NCBI GenBank assembly: GCA_009829735.1
Contig: CM020618.1
Location: 40,291,030-40,355,029 of the forward strand
DNA: 64,000 bases
Origin: Pyropia yezoensis
Taxonomy: Eukaryota > Rhodophyta > Bangiophyceae > Bangiales > Bangiaceae
Direction: 5' to 3'
Shown: piece after piece, positions 10,355 to 19,699 of the stretch
Layout: each line of letters opens with the position of its first letter
Position numbering within the stretch: position 1 is the stretch's first letter
Program-made: the position numbers and the translations under genes
Notes under the pieces: generated by a model
What the model was told of the DNA's origin: nothing
The model's database searches: none
Seen by the model: the letters and a program-made list of their open reading frames with translations, nothing else

Positions 10355-11017
10355 CGTTGGCACGCTCAGCGGGGGTGACAGCAACCAGGCGGGCGAAAGA
10401 AGCGGGGGGACCGGAATGGACGCGCGCTCCAGAAGAAAAAGCCGAGACAAGACGGTGTCGCCGAGAAGAAGAGGAGCGGGTCAGCCTCTGGGGTGGTCCA
10501 GCCGCACAGAGGGGGAGGCCGAGGAACGGTGGTGTTGCCGGGGTGACGATGAGCGGGTCGACCTTCGTCGCGCGTAGACGGAGTCTGGGAGCTGATGAGC
10601 TGATCAGGGCGCGCGAGGGCAGGGCGATCCGAAAAAGCCTTGCAAGCGAATGAGGGGCATCGGCCACTCCTTTTGAGCTGTTGGCCACGAATATAGACAC
10701 GTGGGTGAACGTGCATCGCTGGGCACCGACCGCTGCGTCCAATTCACGTGGCAGTCGCCCTCCACACCGACAGCGACTTGGCGGCTCGTCGTCGCTGGCC
10801 TTTCCCCGCCCATCCTTCCCACTCACCGCTGTTGCCACCGCGACCGCCCCCTTCCTAGCACCATCCCAGCTACTCTCGTCGCGCCCGCTGGCCTGCTCCG
10901 TCCACATCCATCCCATTCTCTGCTGACGGCCGTTGCCTGGTGTGGCGCCGCCCCCCTCTATCCATCCTTGTCACTAGTTCCTCTCCCCCCACCCACCCCA
11001 CCTCCCCCCCCGCAGCG
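10355..11017. promoter_or_regulatory. Divergent intergenic region between the reductase and PAM18 genes
   Basis: The reductase (minus) and the J-protein gene (plus) are divergently transcribed, so these 663 bp must hold both promoters and 5' UTRs. The last 50 bp before the PAM18 ATG are a C-rich pyrimidine tract. I see no convincing TATA box. Confidence 0.4.
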
Positions 11018-11449
11018 ATGGCCACCCCCATGCTGACGGCCGCCGCCGTCGCGGGCGTCGCGTGGCTTTCCCGGGCGGCGCTTCTCTCCTCCCGCTCCCT
11101 CCCCAGTCTGTTTGGCTCCTCCCCAGCTGCCGCCGCCGGGACGTCTGCCGCCGCCGCAGCCGCCGCCGCCGCCGCGGTGCCGCGCGCGTGGGCGGGCGGC
11201 TTTGAGGGGGCCATGGGCCGCGCCGAGGCAACGCACATCCTGGGCCTCCCGTCGGCCGGGCGCTCTGCGAGTGCCGCCCACCGGGGCGCGGCCTACCGGG
11301 AGGCGGTGGTGGCGGCGCACCGGCGGCTGATGCGGGCCAACCACCCAGACGCGGGCGGCAGCACGTACGTGGCGAGCAAGGTCAACGAGGCAAAGGACGT
11401 GTTGCTGCGAGGGGGGGGGGCAGGCTCGGGGGGGCGCTCTGTGTTTTGA
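11018..11449 (+). CDS. PAM18: Mitochondrial import motor J-protein Pam18/Tim14 (DNAJC19-like)
   Basis: This is a 143-residue single-exon protein. A short N-terminal hydrophobic segment (AAAVAGVAWLSRAALL, ~8-23) fits the inner-membrane anchor. A poly-Ala linker (~43-54) follows, then a short C-terminal J-domain: MGRAEATHILGL, a basic helix AHRRLMRANHPD with the HPD tripeptide at 109-111, and VNEAKDVLL at the end. Small size, N-terminal anchor and C-terminal degenerate J-domain are the hallmark of Pam18/Tim14, which stimulates mtHsp70 at the TIM23 translocon. I chose the ATG at 11018 because the longer frame upstream begins at a GTG in pyrimidine-rich leader sequence. The tail after the J-domain is Gly-rich. 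Confidence 0.85.
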   Translation: MATPMLTAAAVAGVAWLSRAALLSSRSLPSLFGSSPAAAAGTSAAAAAAAAAAVPRAWAGGFEGAMGRAEATHILGLPSAGRSASAAHRGAAYREAVVAAHRRLMRANHPDAGGSTYVASKVNEAKDVLLRGGGAGSGGRSVF

Positions 11450-11552
11450 GGAGGGAGTTTTGCGTGTGTATGAGTGTGTGTGTGTGCGCGTGGAGCGGAT
11501 GGGTCGGGGCTGCGCTTCCGTGTCGTTTTGTTTGCTTCTTTTTGTTTCGGGG

Positions 11553-11584
<32 letters not shown>

Positions 11585-12967
11585 CGCGCGGGGAGGGCTG
11601 TCGTCAATGTGGGAAGCGAGCGGGAGGGGGCTGGACCGGCCTGGTAGCTGGTGGTGACACCCACGTGTGGCGTTGCTGCTGCTTGCCAAGAAGGCCGGCA
11701 CGTGCGGCCTGGGACGGCGACGGGGCGTCAGCGGCGGTTGGGTCTGGGCTGGATGCCGACAGCTGGCGGCGGTGTTCCTTGCAAGGCGGCGGCTAACGGC
11801 GAGCCGCCGTCGGTGCTGGTGGGCTGTGGTTAACGCCTGGCTGCGGTAAACGTGGGGTTAGGGGGCGGGCTCACGTGGGGCTCCCGGGCGTTGCGCGGAG
11901 CGGCAGGTGCCGCGCCAAGACGCGGCGCCGCCGCTGAGCGGCACACGCTGGGCCGCGCCCATGCAGTTGGGCGTGGTGGCTTGGGGGGGGGGAAGCGGCG
12001 TCTGGTGGTGCCCACGCGTGGCCCATGCCTTTTTTGGTGGGGGAATGGGGGTAGTCGGCTTTTTTTTGAGAGAGGAGAGCGCGGTGTTTTGTTTCTATTG
12101 CTTGAGCTTGTCCCGTTGCGCTTGTGCCATGCTGGGTGCCGCCACCCCCACACGACCGGGTGCTGCCCTGCCGATCCCGCTCCTCGTGGTTTGGTCGCCT
12201 CGCTGCAGGCCCCCCCTCACCCCCACTGCCGCCATCGCAGAGGCAGCGTGGCTCTCCCGGGCGGCGGTGTCCTCGTCCCACACTCCCGGCCGGGCGCCCC
12301 TTGGCCCCCCAGCCGCCACGCGCCGTCTGCTCACGGGCGGCGGCAGCAGTGGAGGTGGGTGGCAGCGGCGGCGGCAGCGGCGGCGACGGTGGCTGCAGCA
12401 GCGACGGCGGCCGGGGCAGCGGGGGGAGGGGCGGCGGCGACGGAGGATGTGGCGGTGGGGGCACGGACCACCGTCGGCTATCTCCCGGAAGGGGGGACGA
12501 GGGAGGGGTGGCTCCCCACCGCCAGACCGCCGGGGCAAAGGCCGTGCAGCAGCCGCTGTCCCGTGCCTCGCAGGTGGTACGCAAGGGGGCGTGGGGGGTC
12601 CCGTCGCGCGTCTTCCTGCGCTTTCCGCCCCATGAGCTCGGTGAAGAGGGGCGGTGGTAGGGCCCCCAGCGCCGCCGATGCCCCTCTCCCCGTCCACCAC
12701 CCTCGCTCATCCACCGAGACAGTAGCCGCCACCCCACTCGAGCCACCAATGCACCCCCCCTAAGCTAGCGCATCCCCCCCGTCCCCAACCCCACAAAAAA
12801 GAACATACCCGTAACTGGACAGGCACCCTGGTTGCAGTGCACCCTACACCAGCCAGCAACCACACCCCCGCCCCACCCCCCTCATGTAGGGGAGGCATGC
12901 CTCCCCTACCCACTCCACCCACCCCCACATCCTCGGCCCTTCCCACATACAAAAAAACAAGAGCCGT
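11450..12967. other. Convergent intergenic region, PAM18 / OTU genes
   Basis: The region holds the 3' flanks of two convergent genes. It includes a 31-base G run (11554-11584), G-rich and T-rich stretches and GGC/GCGGCG repeats (12,340-12,470). Long overlapping frames are Gly/Arg/Pro-rich and occur on both strands without domains. No additional gene is supported. Confidence 0.45.
11554..11584 (+). repeat. G31 homopolymer
   Basis: Thirty-one consecutive G residues lie about 105 bp downstream of the PAM18 stop, within its probable 3' UTR. It is the longest of several G/C homopolymers in the window; others include 4216-4235, 15681-15705, 32010-32030, 45306-45324 and 63470-63491. Exact length is likely unstable and hard to sequence. 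Confidence 0.9.
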
Positions 12968-13210
12968 TCACTCCACCGGTATCACCTGGTTGTAGTGCTC
13001 GCCCAGTCCGTAGTACTTGCGGTGGTAGCTCACTCGCGCGACCCGCTCGGCAGAGGCGTCGCCCATGGCAACCACAGGCATGCCCACCGCGTACACCTCT
13101 ACCCGCACTCCCATGGCGCGCGCAAACGCAAGCAGCTCCAGCTGCCCGCCCCACACCTTTTCGCCACCCCCACGGGGCGCCCCGCGGACGCCCGCAACGT
13201 AGGCTGCCCA

Positions 13211-13242
<32 letters not shown>

Positions 13243-13921
13243 CCCCATCCACAAACGCCGCGTACTCGCCGGGGTGGCGTTCCAGTTCGGCCGCCACCGC
13301 CGACCGTACGGCGGACGCGTCGAGGCCCACCGCCGCCCCCACCGCCGCGTACGCACAGTCCCCGTCGGGCGGGACGGGCACGACGCGGAGGCCGGCGGCA
13401 GCCAGCAGGGACCCCATCGCCGCGTCCTCCACCTCCCGCGCCGACTCGCCGGCAGCGGCACGCTCCTCGTCGGCCGCTGCCGCTGCCGCGGCGGCGCGCT
13501 CAGACTTTTGCCGGCGCCGCCGGCGAGCCTTGGACTCTTTTGGAGCGGGGGGGGCGCCGCCACCGCTGCCGCCGCTGCCGCCGTCCCCACCACCACTACC
13601 ATCGCCACCATCGCCGTTTCCGTTGCCGCTGCCGTCGCCATGGCCATTGCCGGAGCCCCCCACCCCGTTGGCGTCCCCCCCCGCCAGCGGCGGTAGACCC
13701 GCCGCCGCCCGCTCCGCTGCGTGCCGCTCGTCGAGGGCGGCAGTGGCCTCGGCCGCGGCGGCGGCCACGGCGGCCTTTCCAGCCCGGTCCTTGCGGGGCA
13801 CCCGAGATGCCATGCGGGCGAGGCGGGCGGCCAGGGCGGCCGCCTCTGCCGCGTGGCGGGGGGGGATGGACGAGGGGGAGGGGGGGGGGGACGCGACGGG
13901 AGACTCGGGGGGAGTGCTCAT
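12968..13921 (-). CDS. OTUD6: OTU-domain deubiquitinase, OTUD6 type
   Basis: This is a 317-residue single-exon protein. The N-terminal ~170 residues are helical and charged with long Gly/Asn/Asp and Ala runs; RRRRRQK at ~134-139 is followed by an Ala/Glu helix, as in the basic coiled N-termini of OTUD6/OTU2 proteins. The C-terminal OTU cysteine-protease domain (~172-317) carries PPDGDCAYAAVG, with Asp186 and Cys189 of the catalytic triad. VYAVGMPVVAMG lies in mid-domain. The end, GEHYNQVIPVE, includes His309 and Asn311 of the catalytic site. The protein should cleave ubiquitin chains in the cytosol. A run of nine or more glycines (~228-237) is inserted in the OTU domain, between the helix after the catalytic Cys and the WAAYVAG segment. 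The ATG at 13921 is the only plausible start. Confidence 0.85.
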
Positions 13922-16463
13922 GGTTGGAGAGCAGGAAGGGGACAGGGAAGGGTGGGGGGAGGGGCGGAGGAGAAGCAGGGGAAGGCGGCGGAGCCAAGGA
14001 AGGAGAGCAGGGAGAAGGGGCAGTCGGAGCGGGCGAAGAGGGGGGCGGACGAGAGGCAGGGTGTGGGCGGAGGCTCGTGCGGCGCCGCCGACGCAGTGCG
14101 CCTCGTCTGCAGGAAGAGGGAGAGGATCAAGCCATCGGTGGAATTCTCATGTGAACGGTGGCAAGCGGCCACGGAAGTGTAGCGAGGTCGAGGAACATTG
14201 GTAAATACATAATTAACTTACTGCATTTGATTTTTCATCGTAGTCAGTGCGGGATCATTGACTCTTTCGCAAAAACAGTGCTCTGATGAATTGGGTACAG
14301 GTTGCTCTCCTGCGCCATGCAAAGGCGTCAGCTCGGCACGCGCACAAAACTCCTCCCAAGCACACCAGGTACGCAAGCGATCAGAGATAACAAGACCCAT
14401 GGCGAAGCTGGGCACATGAAGTCTTTCACGGTGAGCCGCAGGGTACGCGACGTCGCGGTCTGACGAGAAGTAGCTCAGAGCACTCTTCAACGGCTACCCC
14501 TTCTGCGCCGCTTCTTGAGCCTGCGCCACAATCGTTGCAGCGGTTTGGTGGATGCGAGAGTGAGGGCAGAGGTAATTCGATGGAGGCCTGTCGGTGGTAG
14601 TCCATGTGGGTACCGGGAGAGAGGTATCGAAACGGACCAGGGCGTACTGGCGGTGACATCATATGCTTGTTTCTTTGCTCGTTTCGCAAACTCAACGTTG
14701 CCCACCTGAGGCAGGCGAAAAAGATCAAAGATGTGACTGCGCACTATGTCGAGCTCACTGTGGAAACGGTTCCTTACATGGCGGTACCCTGCCATCGAAT
14801 CATGTGGGTCAGGCTCTGGGCTCTCAATTCACCTTATTGTCGCGCAGGGGGGATGCATCGCGCGTCCGTCTGTTGCTCTGTGCAGAACAGACGGGTGGGA
14901 ACGACACAAGAGAAGCATACGGCTGGAGTATTCAACGCGGCGCCCCTGGTGCCGTGCCCAACCCGTAACGGCGAGGGAGCAGACTGCCAGCTGATGCGGG
15001 TGGCTCGCCTGGCCAGAGCGCTCACGGGCCTTTCCGTGGTCGCAGACAGCCTAAAGGCAGTGCCTACCCAGCGTGGCGCTGCTCCGGTCGACCAAAGGCA
15101 ACGAGTGACCGCACCCCAAACTTTACGAGTGCAGTACGCCGCGGCCGCCACGGGAACGCGGCCATGGCTGCCGATCCGACGAGTGCCCGCTGCATGGACG
15201 TCCGCTGCGGGGGTGGCGCGTCTCTTACATATGATGCTTATCATGGGGAAGCGCATCGTGGGATGCGGTCCTCGCCACGCATCAGGGCAGGGTGCGCACC
15301 CTTCAGTCAAAAATTCTATTTATGCGTTGGCGGAGAGCTTAGGATTTGCTTGGTTGACAAACGATCCAAGACAGCGCTGCAACAAGGTCAGTTTTGGAGT
15401 ATATTTTCATGGGGTTTTCCCTGTTGTGACGCTCCTGTCCCACCCAACCACCCACGAGCTTCGATCGGCACGCGGGCGCTTTTTTTTTTCCTGACAGTGG
15501 CCTGCGTTGGCCACTTATTTTCCCATTTTCAACCACGCCCCCCTCGCTCGGCCTCGATTGGAGGGGGGTCCCCCGCCCAAACGAAAGGGTCCGCCCAATG
15601 CAAATTGCCGGGGCCTGTTGTCTGCCGTGTGCACGTTTTCAGGGACTCGCCGCGTCACCGTCGCATACCCACGACCCCCGCCCCCCCCCCCCCCCCCCCC
15701 CCCCCAGCCAGCCCACCCCCGAGCCCGTGGCCACCTCGCGCATCGTGCCCCCGCGCCCCTCCGCGGCGCGCGGCGCCGCTGGTGGTCGTGGCGTTTCCCG
15801 TCCCCCCCCGCCCCCCCTCCCTCCCGGCGTGAGCGCGCGCGCATACGGCCGCGCGTCGCGGCAGAGGCGGAGCACGTAGACCCCGCGCCGACCCTGTGTG
15901 TGGCGACTGTGCCCCGCCGCCCGCACGCACCTGCGGCGCACGCCCGTTTCCGGCTGCCGGTGGGAGGGGTTGGCCCCGGCACCCGCTGCGGGGCGGGGCG
16001 GGGCCGGGCGGGGCGCATCGGAGAGTGGGCCAGGCGGCTCGAGTCTGCAGGTGCGTTTTTGGCGTGCCCCTTTTTTTTTTTTTTTGCCCGTCTTCCCGCG
16101 TGTGGCTGTGTGGCTGTCTTGCTGTGGGGGTGGTCGTGCTGTTTTTGGGAGTCGCGCCGGTGCATCGTCGCCGTGGGTGACGCCCTGTGACCCGCTGGTG
16201 CGTATTTGTGCCCCGTGTGGGTGCCGGTGGTTGGTAGTGCGCCTGGACTTGTTCTGATCGCGCTGTCTCTCTGCCCTGCGTCCCACACCCCCCCTGCACC
16301 CTCGCGTTGCATGTATGTGTGTTTTTTTCTCCTCCCATCTCCCCCGGCTCGTCTTTGGTAGGGTTCTCCGAACGGTGTGACGCGCTGCGTCGGCCGGATC
16401 CGGCTCGTGCGCGGTGTTCCCCCTGTGGTGGATGGCCGCCCTTGGACTCGGGGCACCCCCACC
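13922..16463. other. Long intergenic region upstream of NOT2
   Basis: The first 250 bp are purine-rich. From 14,200 to 15,500 GC content falls. On the minus strand, 14,795-14,487 and 14,490-14,218 hold two short non-repetitive frames of protein-like composition (for example FHSELDIVRSHIFDLFRL and RLRTWCAWEEFCARAEL), in different frames; I do not recognise them. A 25-base C run lies at 15681-15705 and a T run near 16,072-16,085. The last few hundred bases must contain the NOT2 promoter and leader. Confidence 0.35.
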
Positions 16464-18800
16464 ATGAGCGGCGCCAACGGTGGCAATCCATCAGCCAACG
16501 CCTCTTCCTTTTTTTACCCCGCACCCGTGCCGTCGCGGTCGCCTCCTGGGGGTGTCTCCGACGCATACGCCGCGCAGATGCGAGCGGCCACTTCGGGGAT
16601 GCCGCCATCGGCGGCGGCGGGGGGTTGGGACCCGACGCCTGCGCCGCCGTCTTCGTTGAGATCCCAGGGTCTGGGGCTTTCCAACGGCCTACACGGTGCA
16701 AGACCATACGCCGGTGGGGGGGGAGTGGGTGGGGGGGGTGGTCCGTCGTCTACCTCATCCTCCGCGCCTGTCCTCGTGCCATCATCTTTGCAACCACCGC
16801 CTTCGGGAACGCGCAGCGGCGGTGGCGGTGGTGGTGGTGGTGGTGGCGGTGGTGGTGGCGCGGCCTATGGGAACGATATGTACTACATGCTGAACAATGG
16901 GGGGTTGCCAAGCGGGAGGAGCAAAGGCGATGGCTCGCGGGAGGGGAGAAATACCGTGGGTTCCCTTCCCGACGCCGCGGGTGCTGGCGGCGCCAACGTA
17001 TTCGACCTGTCGGATTTTCCATCCCTTGGCGGCGGAGGTGGCGGGGGAGGAGGGGGGGGGGGCGGCGGTGGTGGCACTGGCGCTGGCAGCGGTGGTGGCG
17101 CGGGTGGGGGCAATGCGCTCGTCGGTGGTCCGGGTGGCGGCTTGGGTGGGGCTGGCGGGGGCGGTCTTGGCGGCGCAGGAGGGCCGGCCGGTGGCGCCGG
17201 TAGCCTGGGCGGGGGTCTGGGCAACGCCGGCTCTGTCGCTGGCAGTGCTCCTGGCATGTCGTACACTGCCGCCGCGGAGCTCTACGCAGGGTATGGTAGT
17301 GGTGGCGGGGGCGGTGGCCGGTCCAAGGTGGTTGACGCGCTCGCGTCGTCGGTGGGCGAGTTCTCCATCCACTCGGAGGACTTCCCAGCACTCGGTGGCG
17401 GCCGGACGGGTGGCGGGGGGCTCCTGCCATCGCTGCCTTCAGATTTGTCGTCTGCGTTTGGGCCCCCGGCGGGCGGGCGTTTCGGCCCGCCATTGGGTGG
17501 AGGTGCCTCTGGTGCAGCTGCTGGGTCCGGCGCCGGTGCCGGTGGAGGTGGGCTGTATGGCCTAGCGAATGGAGAAGCAAGCAACGGCAATGGGAAGCTG
17601 GGCGGTGGACCTGTGGGGGGTGGAGCCCCTGGTATGGGCGCCGGCCCCATGGGCCTCGGAAATCCGTTTGACACCCTTTCTGGCGTGGGGTCTCTTCACG
17701 CACCACCGCACCTGGCCGGAGGGCTTCCAGGGCAGCAGCAACAGCAGCAGCAACAGCAGCAGCAGCATCAGCAGCAACAGCAGCAGCAACAGCAGCATCA
17801 GCATCAACAGCAGCAGCAGCAGCAGCAGCAGCAACAGCAACAGCAGCAACAGCAGCAGGCTTACTCATCCGCTTCGTTTGGCACTCAGTTTGCGCAGCCA
17901 GCTGCTCAGTCTTTCACGTCCAACCCGGCGGGTAGGTCTGTGGCGGTCTCGGCCTCGCCTGCAGCCATAGGTGGTGCCGACTACTATCCCCCGTCCGGGG
18001 CGGGCGGCATTGGCGGGTTTGGTGAGGCCGCCGCCGCGGTGGCCGCGGCGGCTGAGGCGGCGTCGAAGGCGTCCAAGGCGGATCTGGGCCCTGCGGGCGA
18101 GTATGGTATGAAGGGCCTTTTGAGAGTGCTTGCACCCGGGGCGAGCGGTCTCACCGACACGCTGTCATTAACGGGAAGCTCTCTGAGCGGGAGCAGTGCA
18201 AATGCGGCGCTGCTGCTAACACACGGGGTGGACCTGACGCAGCTGGGCTTGGACCTTAACTCCAACGTACCGCTCAACAACAGCTGGCTGTCCCCCTGGG
18301 ACGCGGGCACGGGCGTGCTACCAGTGGGTGCGGCGGCCGCGCCAGTGGGCGGGAGTGGTGGCGGCGGTGGCGGTGGCGGGCCCGGCAGCGGTTCGGCGCT
18401 GGCTGGCAGTGGCGGTAAGTTTGCCGGGGGCAAGAACGGAGAGCCCCCGTATGAGCTTCCAAGCTGCTACTTCACGCAGCCACCCCGGCTGAAGGCCGCC
18501 CACTTCTCCAAGTTCCAGCTCGAGACGCTCTTTTACATCTTTTATGAGCTGCCACGCGACGCGCTGCAACTGCTGGCCGCGAGGGAACTGTATGAGCGCG
18601 ACTGGAACTACCACGGCGATATGAAGCTGTGGTTTACTCGCGCTCCGGGTTCGACGCTCTCCGTGTACCCCGAGCGAGCTGCCTACATCTACTTTGACAT
18701 CAACTCGTGGGAGCGGAGGCCCTACCACGACGCGACGCGCTCGTTTGTGGCGGGCTTCCTGTCTGAGGACGAGGTGCGCTCGATGGCCGACCTGCTCTGA
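16464..18800 (+). CDS. NOT2: CCR4-NOT complex subunit 2 (NOT2)
   Basis: This is a 778-residue single-exon protein from the ATG at 16464 (context CACCATGAG; the frame is open upstream only from a GTG). The C-terminal ~115 residues (from ~663) form the NOT2/3/5 domain: LPSCYFTQPP, FSKFQLETLFYIFYELPRDA, then ARELYERDWNYHGDMKLWFT and AYIYFDINSWERR. Upstream are other NOT2 hallmarks: FDLSDFPSL (~182), FSIHSEDFPALGG (~300), YGMKGLLRVL, and the segment GVDLTQLGLDLNSNVPLNNS used to bind NOT1. NOT2 is a scaffold of the deadenylase complex that controls mRNA decay and transcription. Long Gly tracts (~115-265) and a 42-residue Gln/His tract (424-465) make the N-terminal part very low-complexity compared with yeast or animal NOT2. 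Confidence 0.92.
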   Translation: MSGANGGNPSANASSFFYPAPVPSRSPPGGVSDAYAAQMRAATSGMPPSAAAGGWDPTPAPPSSLRSQGLGLSNGLHGARPYAGGGGVGGGGGPSSTSSSAPVLVPSSLQPPPSGTRSGGGGGGGGGGGGGGAAYGNDMYYMLNNGGLPSGRSKGDGSREGRNTVGSLPDAAGAGGANVFDLSDFPSLGGGGGGGGGGGGGGGGTGAGSGGGAGGGNALVGGPGGGLGGAGGGGLGGAGGPAGGAGSLGGGLGNAGSVAGSAPGMSYTAAAELYAGYGSGGGGGGRSKVVDALASSVGEFSIHSEDFPALGGGRTGGGGLLPSLPSDLSSAFGPPAGGRFGPPLGGGASGAAAGSGAGAGGGGLYGLANGEASNGNGKLGGGPVGGGAPGMGAGPMGLGNPFDTLSGVGSLHAPPHLAGGLPGQQQQQQQQQQQHQQQQQQQQQHQHQQQQQQQQQQQQQQQQQQAYSSASFGTQFAQPAAQSFTSNPAGRSVAVSASPAAIGGADYYPPSGAGGIGGFGEAAAAVAAAAEAASKASKADLGPAGEYGMKGLLRVLAPGASGLTDTLSLTGSSLSGSSANAALLLTHGVDLTQLGLDLNSNVPLNNSWLSPWDAGTGVLPVGAAAAPVGGSGGGGGGGGPGSGSALAGSGGKFAGGKNGEPPYELPSCYFTQPPRLKAAHFSKFQLETLFYIFYELPRDALQLLAARELYERDWNYHGDMKLWFTRAPGSTLSVYPERAAYIYFDINSWERRPYHDATRSFVAGFLSEDEVRSMADLL
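17733..17858 (+). repeat. CAG/CAA repeat encoding a 42-residue Gln/His tract in NOT2
   Basis: There are 42 consecutive codons CAG, CAA or CAT in the NOT2 frame (38 Gln, 4 dispersed His counting by eye). CAG predominates with CAA interruptions. It lies between the Gly-rich N-terminal half and the conserved C-terminal regions. Confidence 0.9.
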
Positions 18801-19699
18801 GCGCCCTCCTCTTGTCTTTTTCTTTTTCCTCTTGTTGTCTGGGTGGATGGTGCTGTCTGCTTCTGATGTTTCTGTTGCGTGTGTGCTTGTGTGCGTGGAT
18901 GTGTGCGTGTGTGTGCAGCCGCTGGGTATGCAGCAAACGGTGGCACCCCCACAAGATAGGGCGTGTGGTAACAGTGTGAACAAAACCGCTTATCGCCCTT
19001 TTGTCTATCCGACCGTCTTTGATGGGGAAGCGAGAGGGGGGGGTGTCTACGACCGTTCGGGTAAGTCCTTTATTGACTTGAGAGACGTGCTTCCCCCGCT
19101 GCGACGATGTCCCAGCTCTCCGTGCTGTCCCTGGCGACGGCCTTCGAACATTGGCTGATAGCGAGCGTGCGGGGGAGGCACAACGCCATGCTCACAGAGA
19201 ACCGGCTACAATGTGCTTTCGAGCAGAGGGTAGAGATACAGGCCAAGTGGCGTGATGAAAGCAGAGGCAGGTCGCGACCCGCGTGGCGACGAGTGATGGG
19301 GAGCCAGAGCTGCGTGCGCGTTTTGCCGCAGCCGATGCACACTGGATCACGCAGTCCGCGTGTCGTGCGCACGCGCGGGCAGATGCTCTCTCTCGTGTGC
19401 AAAGACCCTCAGCGTGGTCGCTTCCCGCCGGCCGTACGGGTGCACGGGGTGCATGCAAACGAGCCAAACAATGGCTGCGGGACTGGAAGCCCCTGAGGGG
19501 GGCGGGGGAGGGACAGGGAATACAACAAAGGATTGTCGACGGGGACAGGTGGGATAGGAAGCGCATCGCATGCGCGCTCACGGGCAAGAGAAACTACACA
19601 GGCGACGGCAAGCGAACAAACGCTCGCCAGCCAGACTCTCCTTCCTGCAACCCCTTCCCCATTCCACCCCCCCCGTCCGCCCCATCCCCCCCTTTTCTC
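18801..19699. other. Convergent intergenic region, NOT2 / MFS genes
   Basis: The region starts with a T/C-rich stretch directly after the NOT2 stop (18,808-18,840) and a TG-rich segment (18,880-18,920), both typical of a 3' UTR in this window. Frames up to 216 codons are shadow-like; no domain was seen. A pyrimidine-rich segment (19,650-19,700) abuts the MFS stop. Confidence 0.4.

Noticed and set aside
14218..14795. Two short minus-strand ORFs with protein-like sequence upstream of NOT2
   Set aside because: Composition is suggestive, but they are in different frames, short and match no family I recognise; noted in the intergenic entry only.
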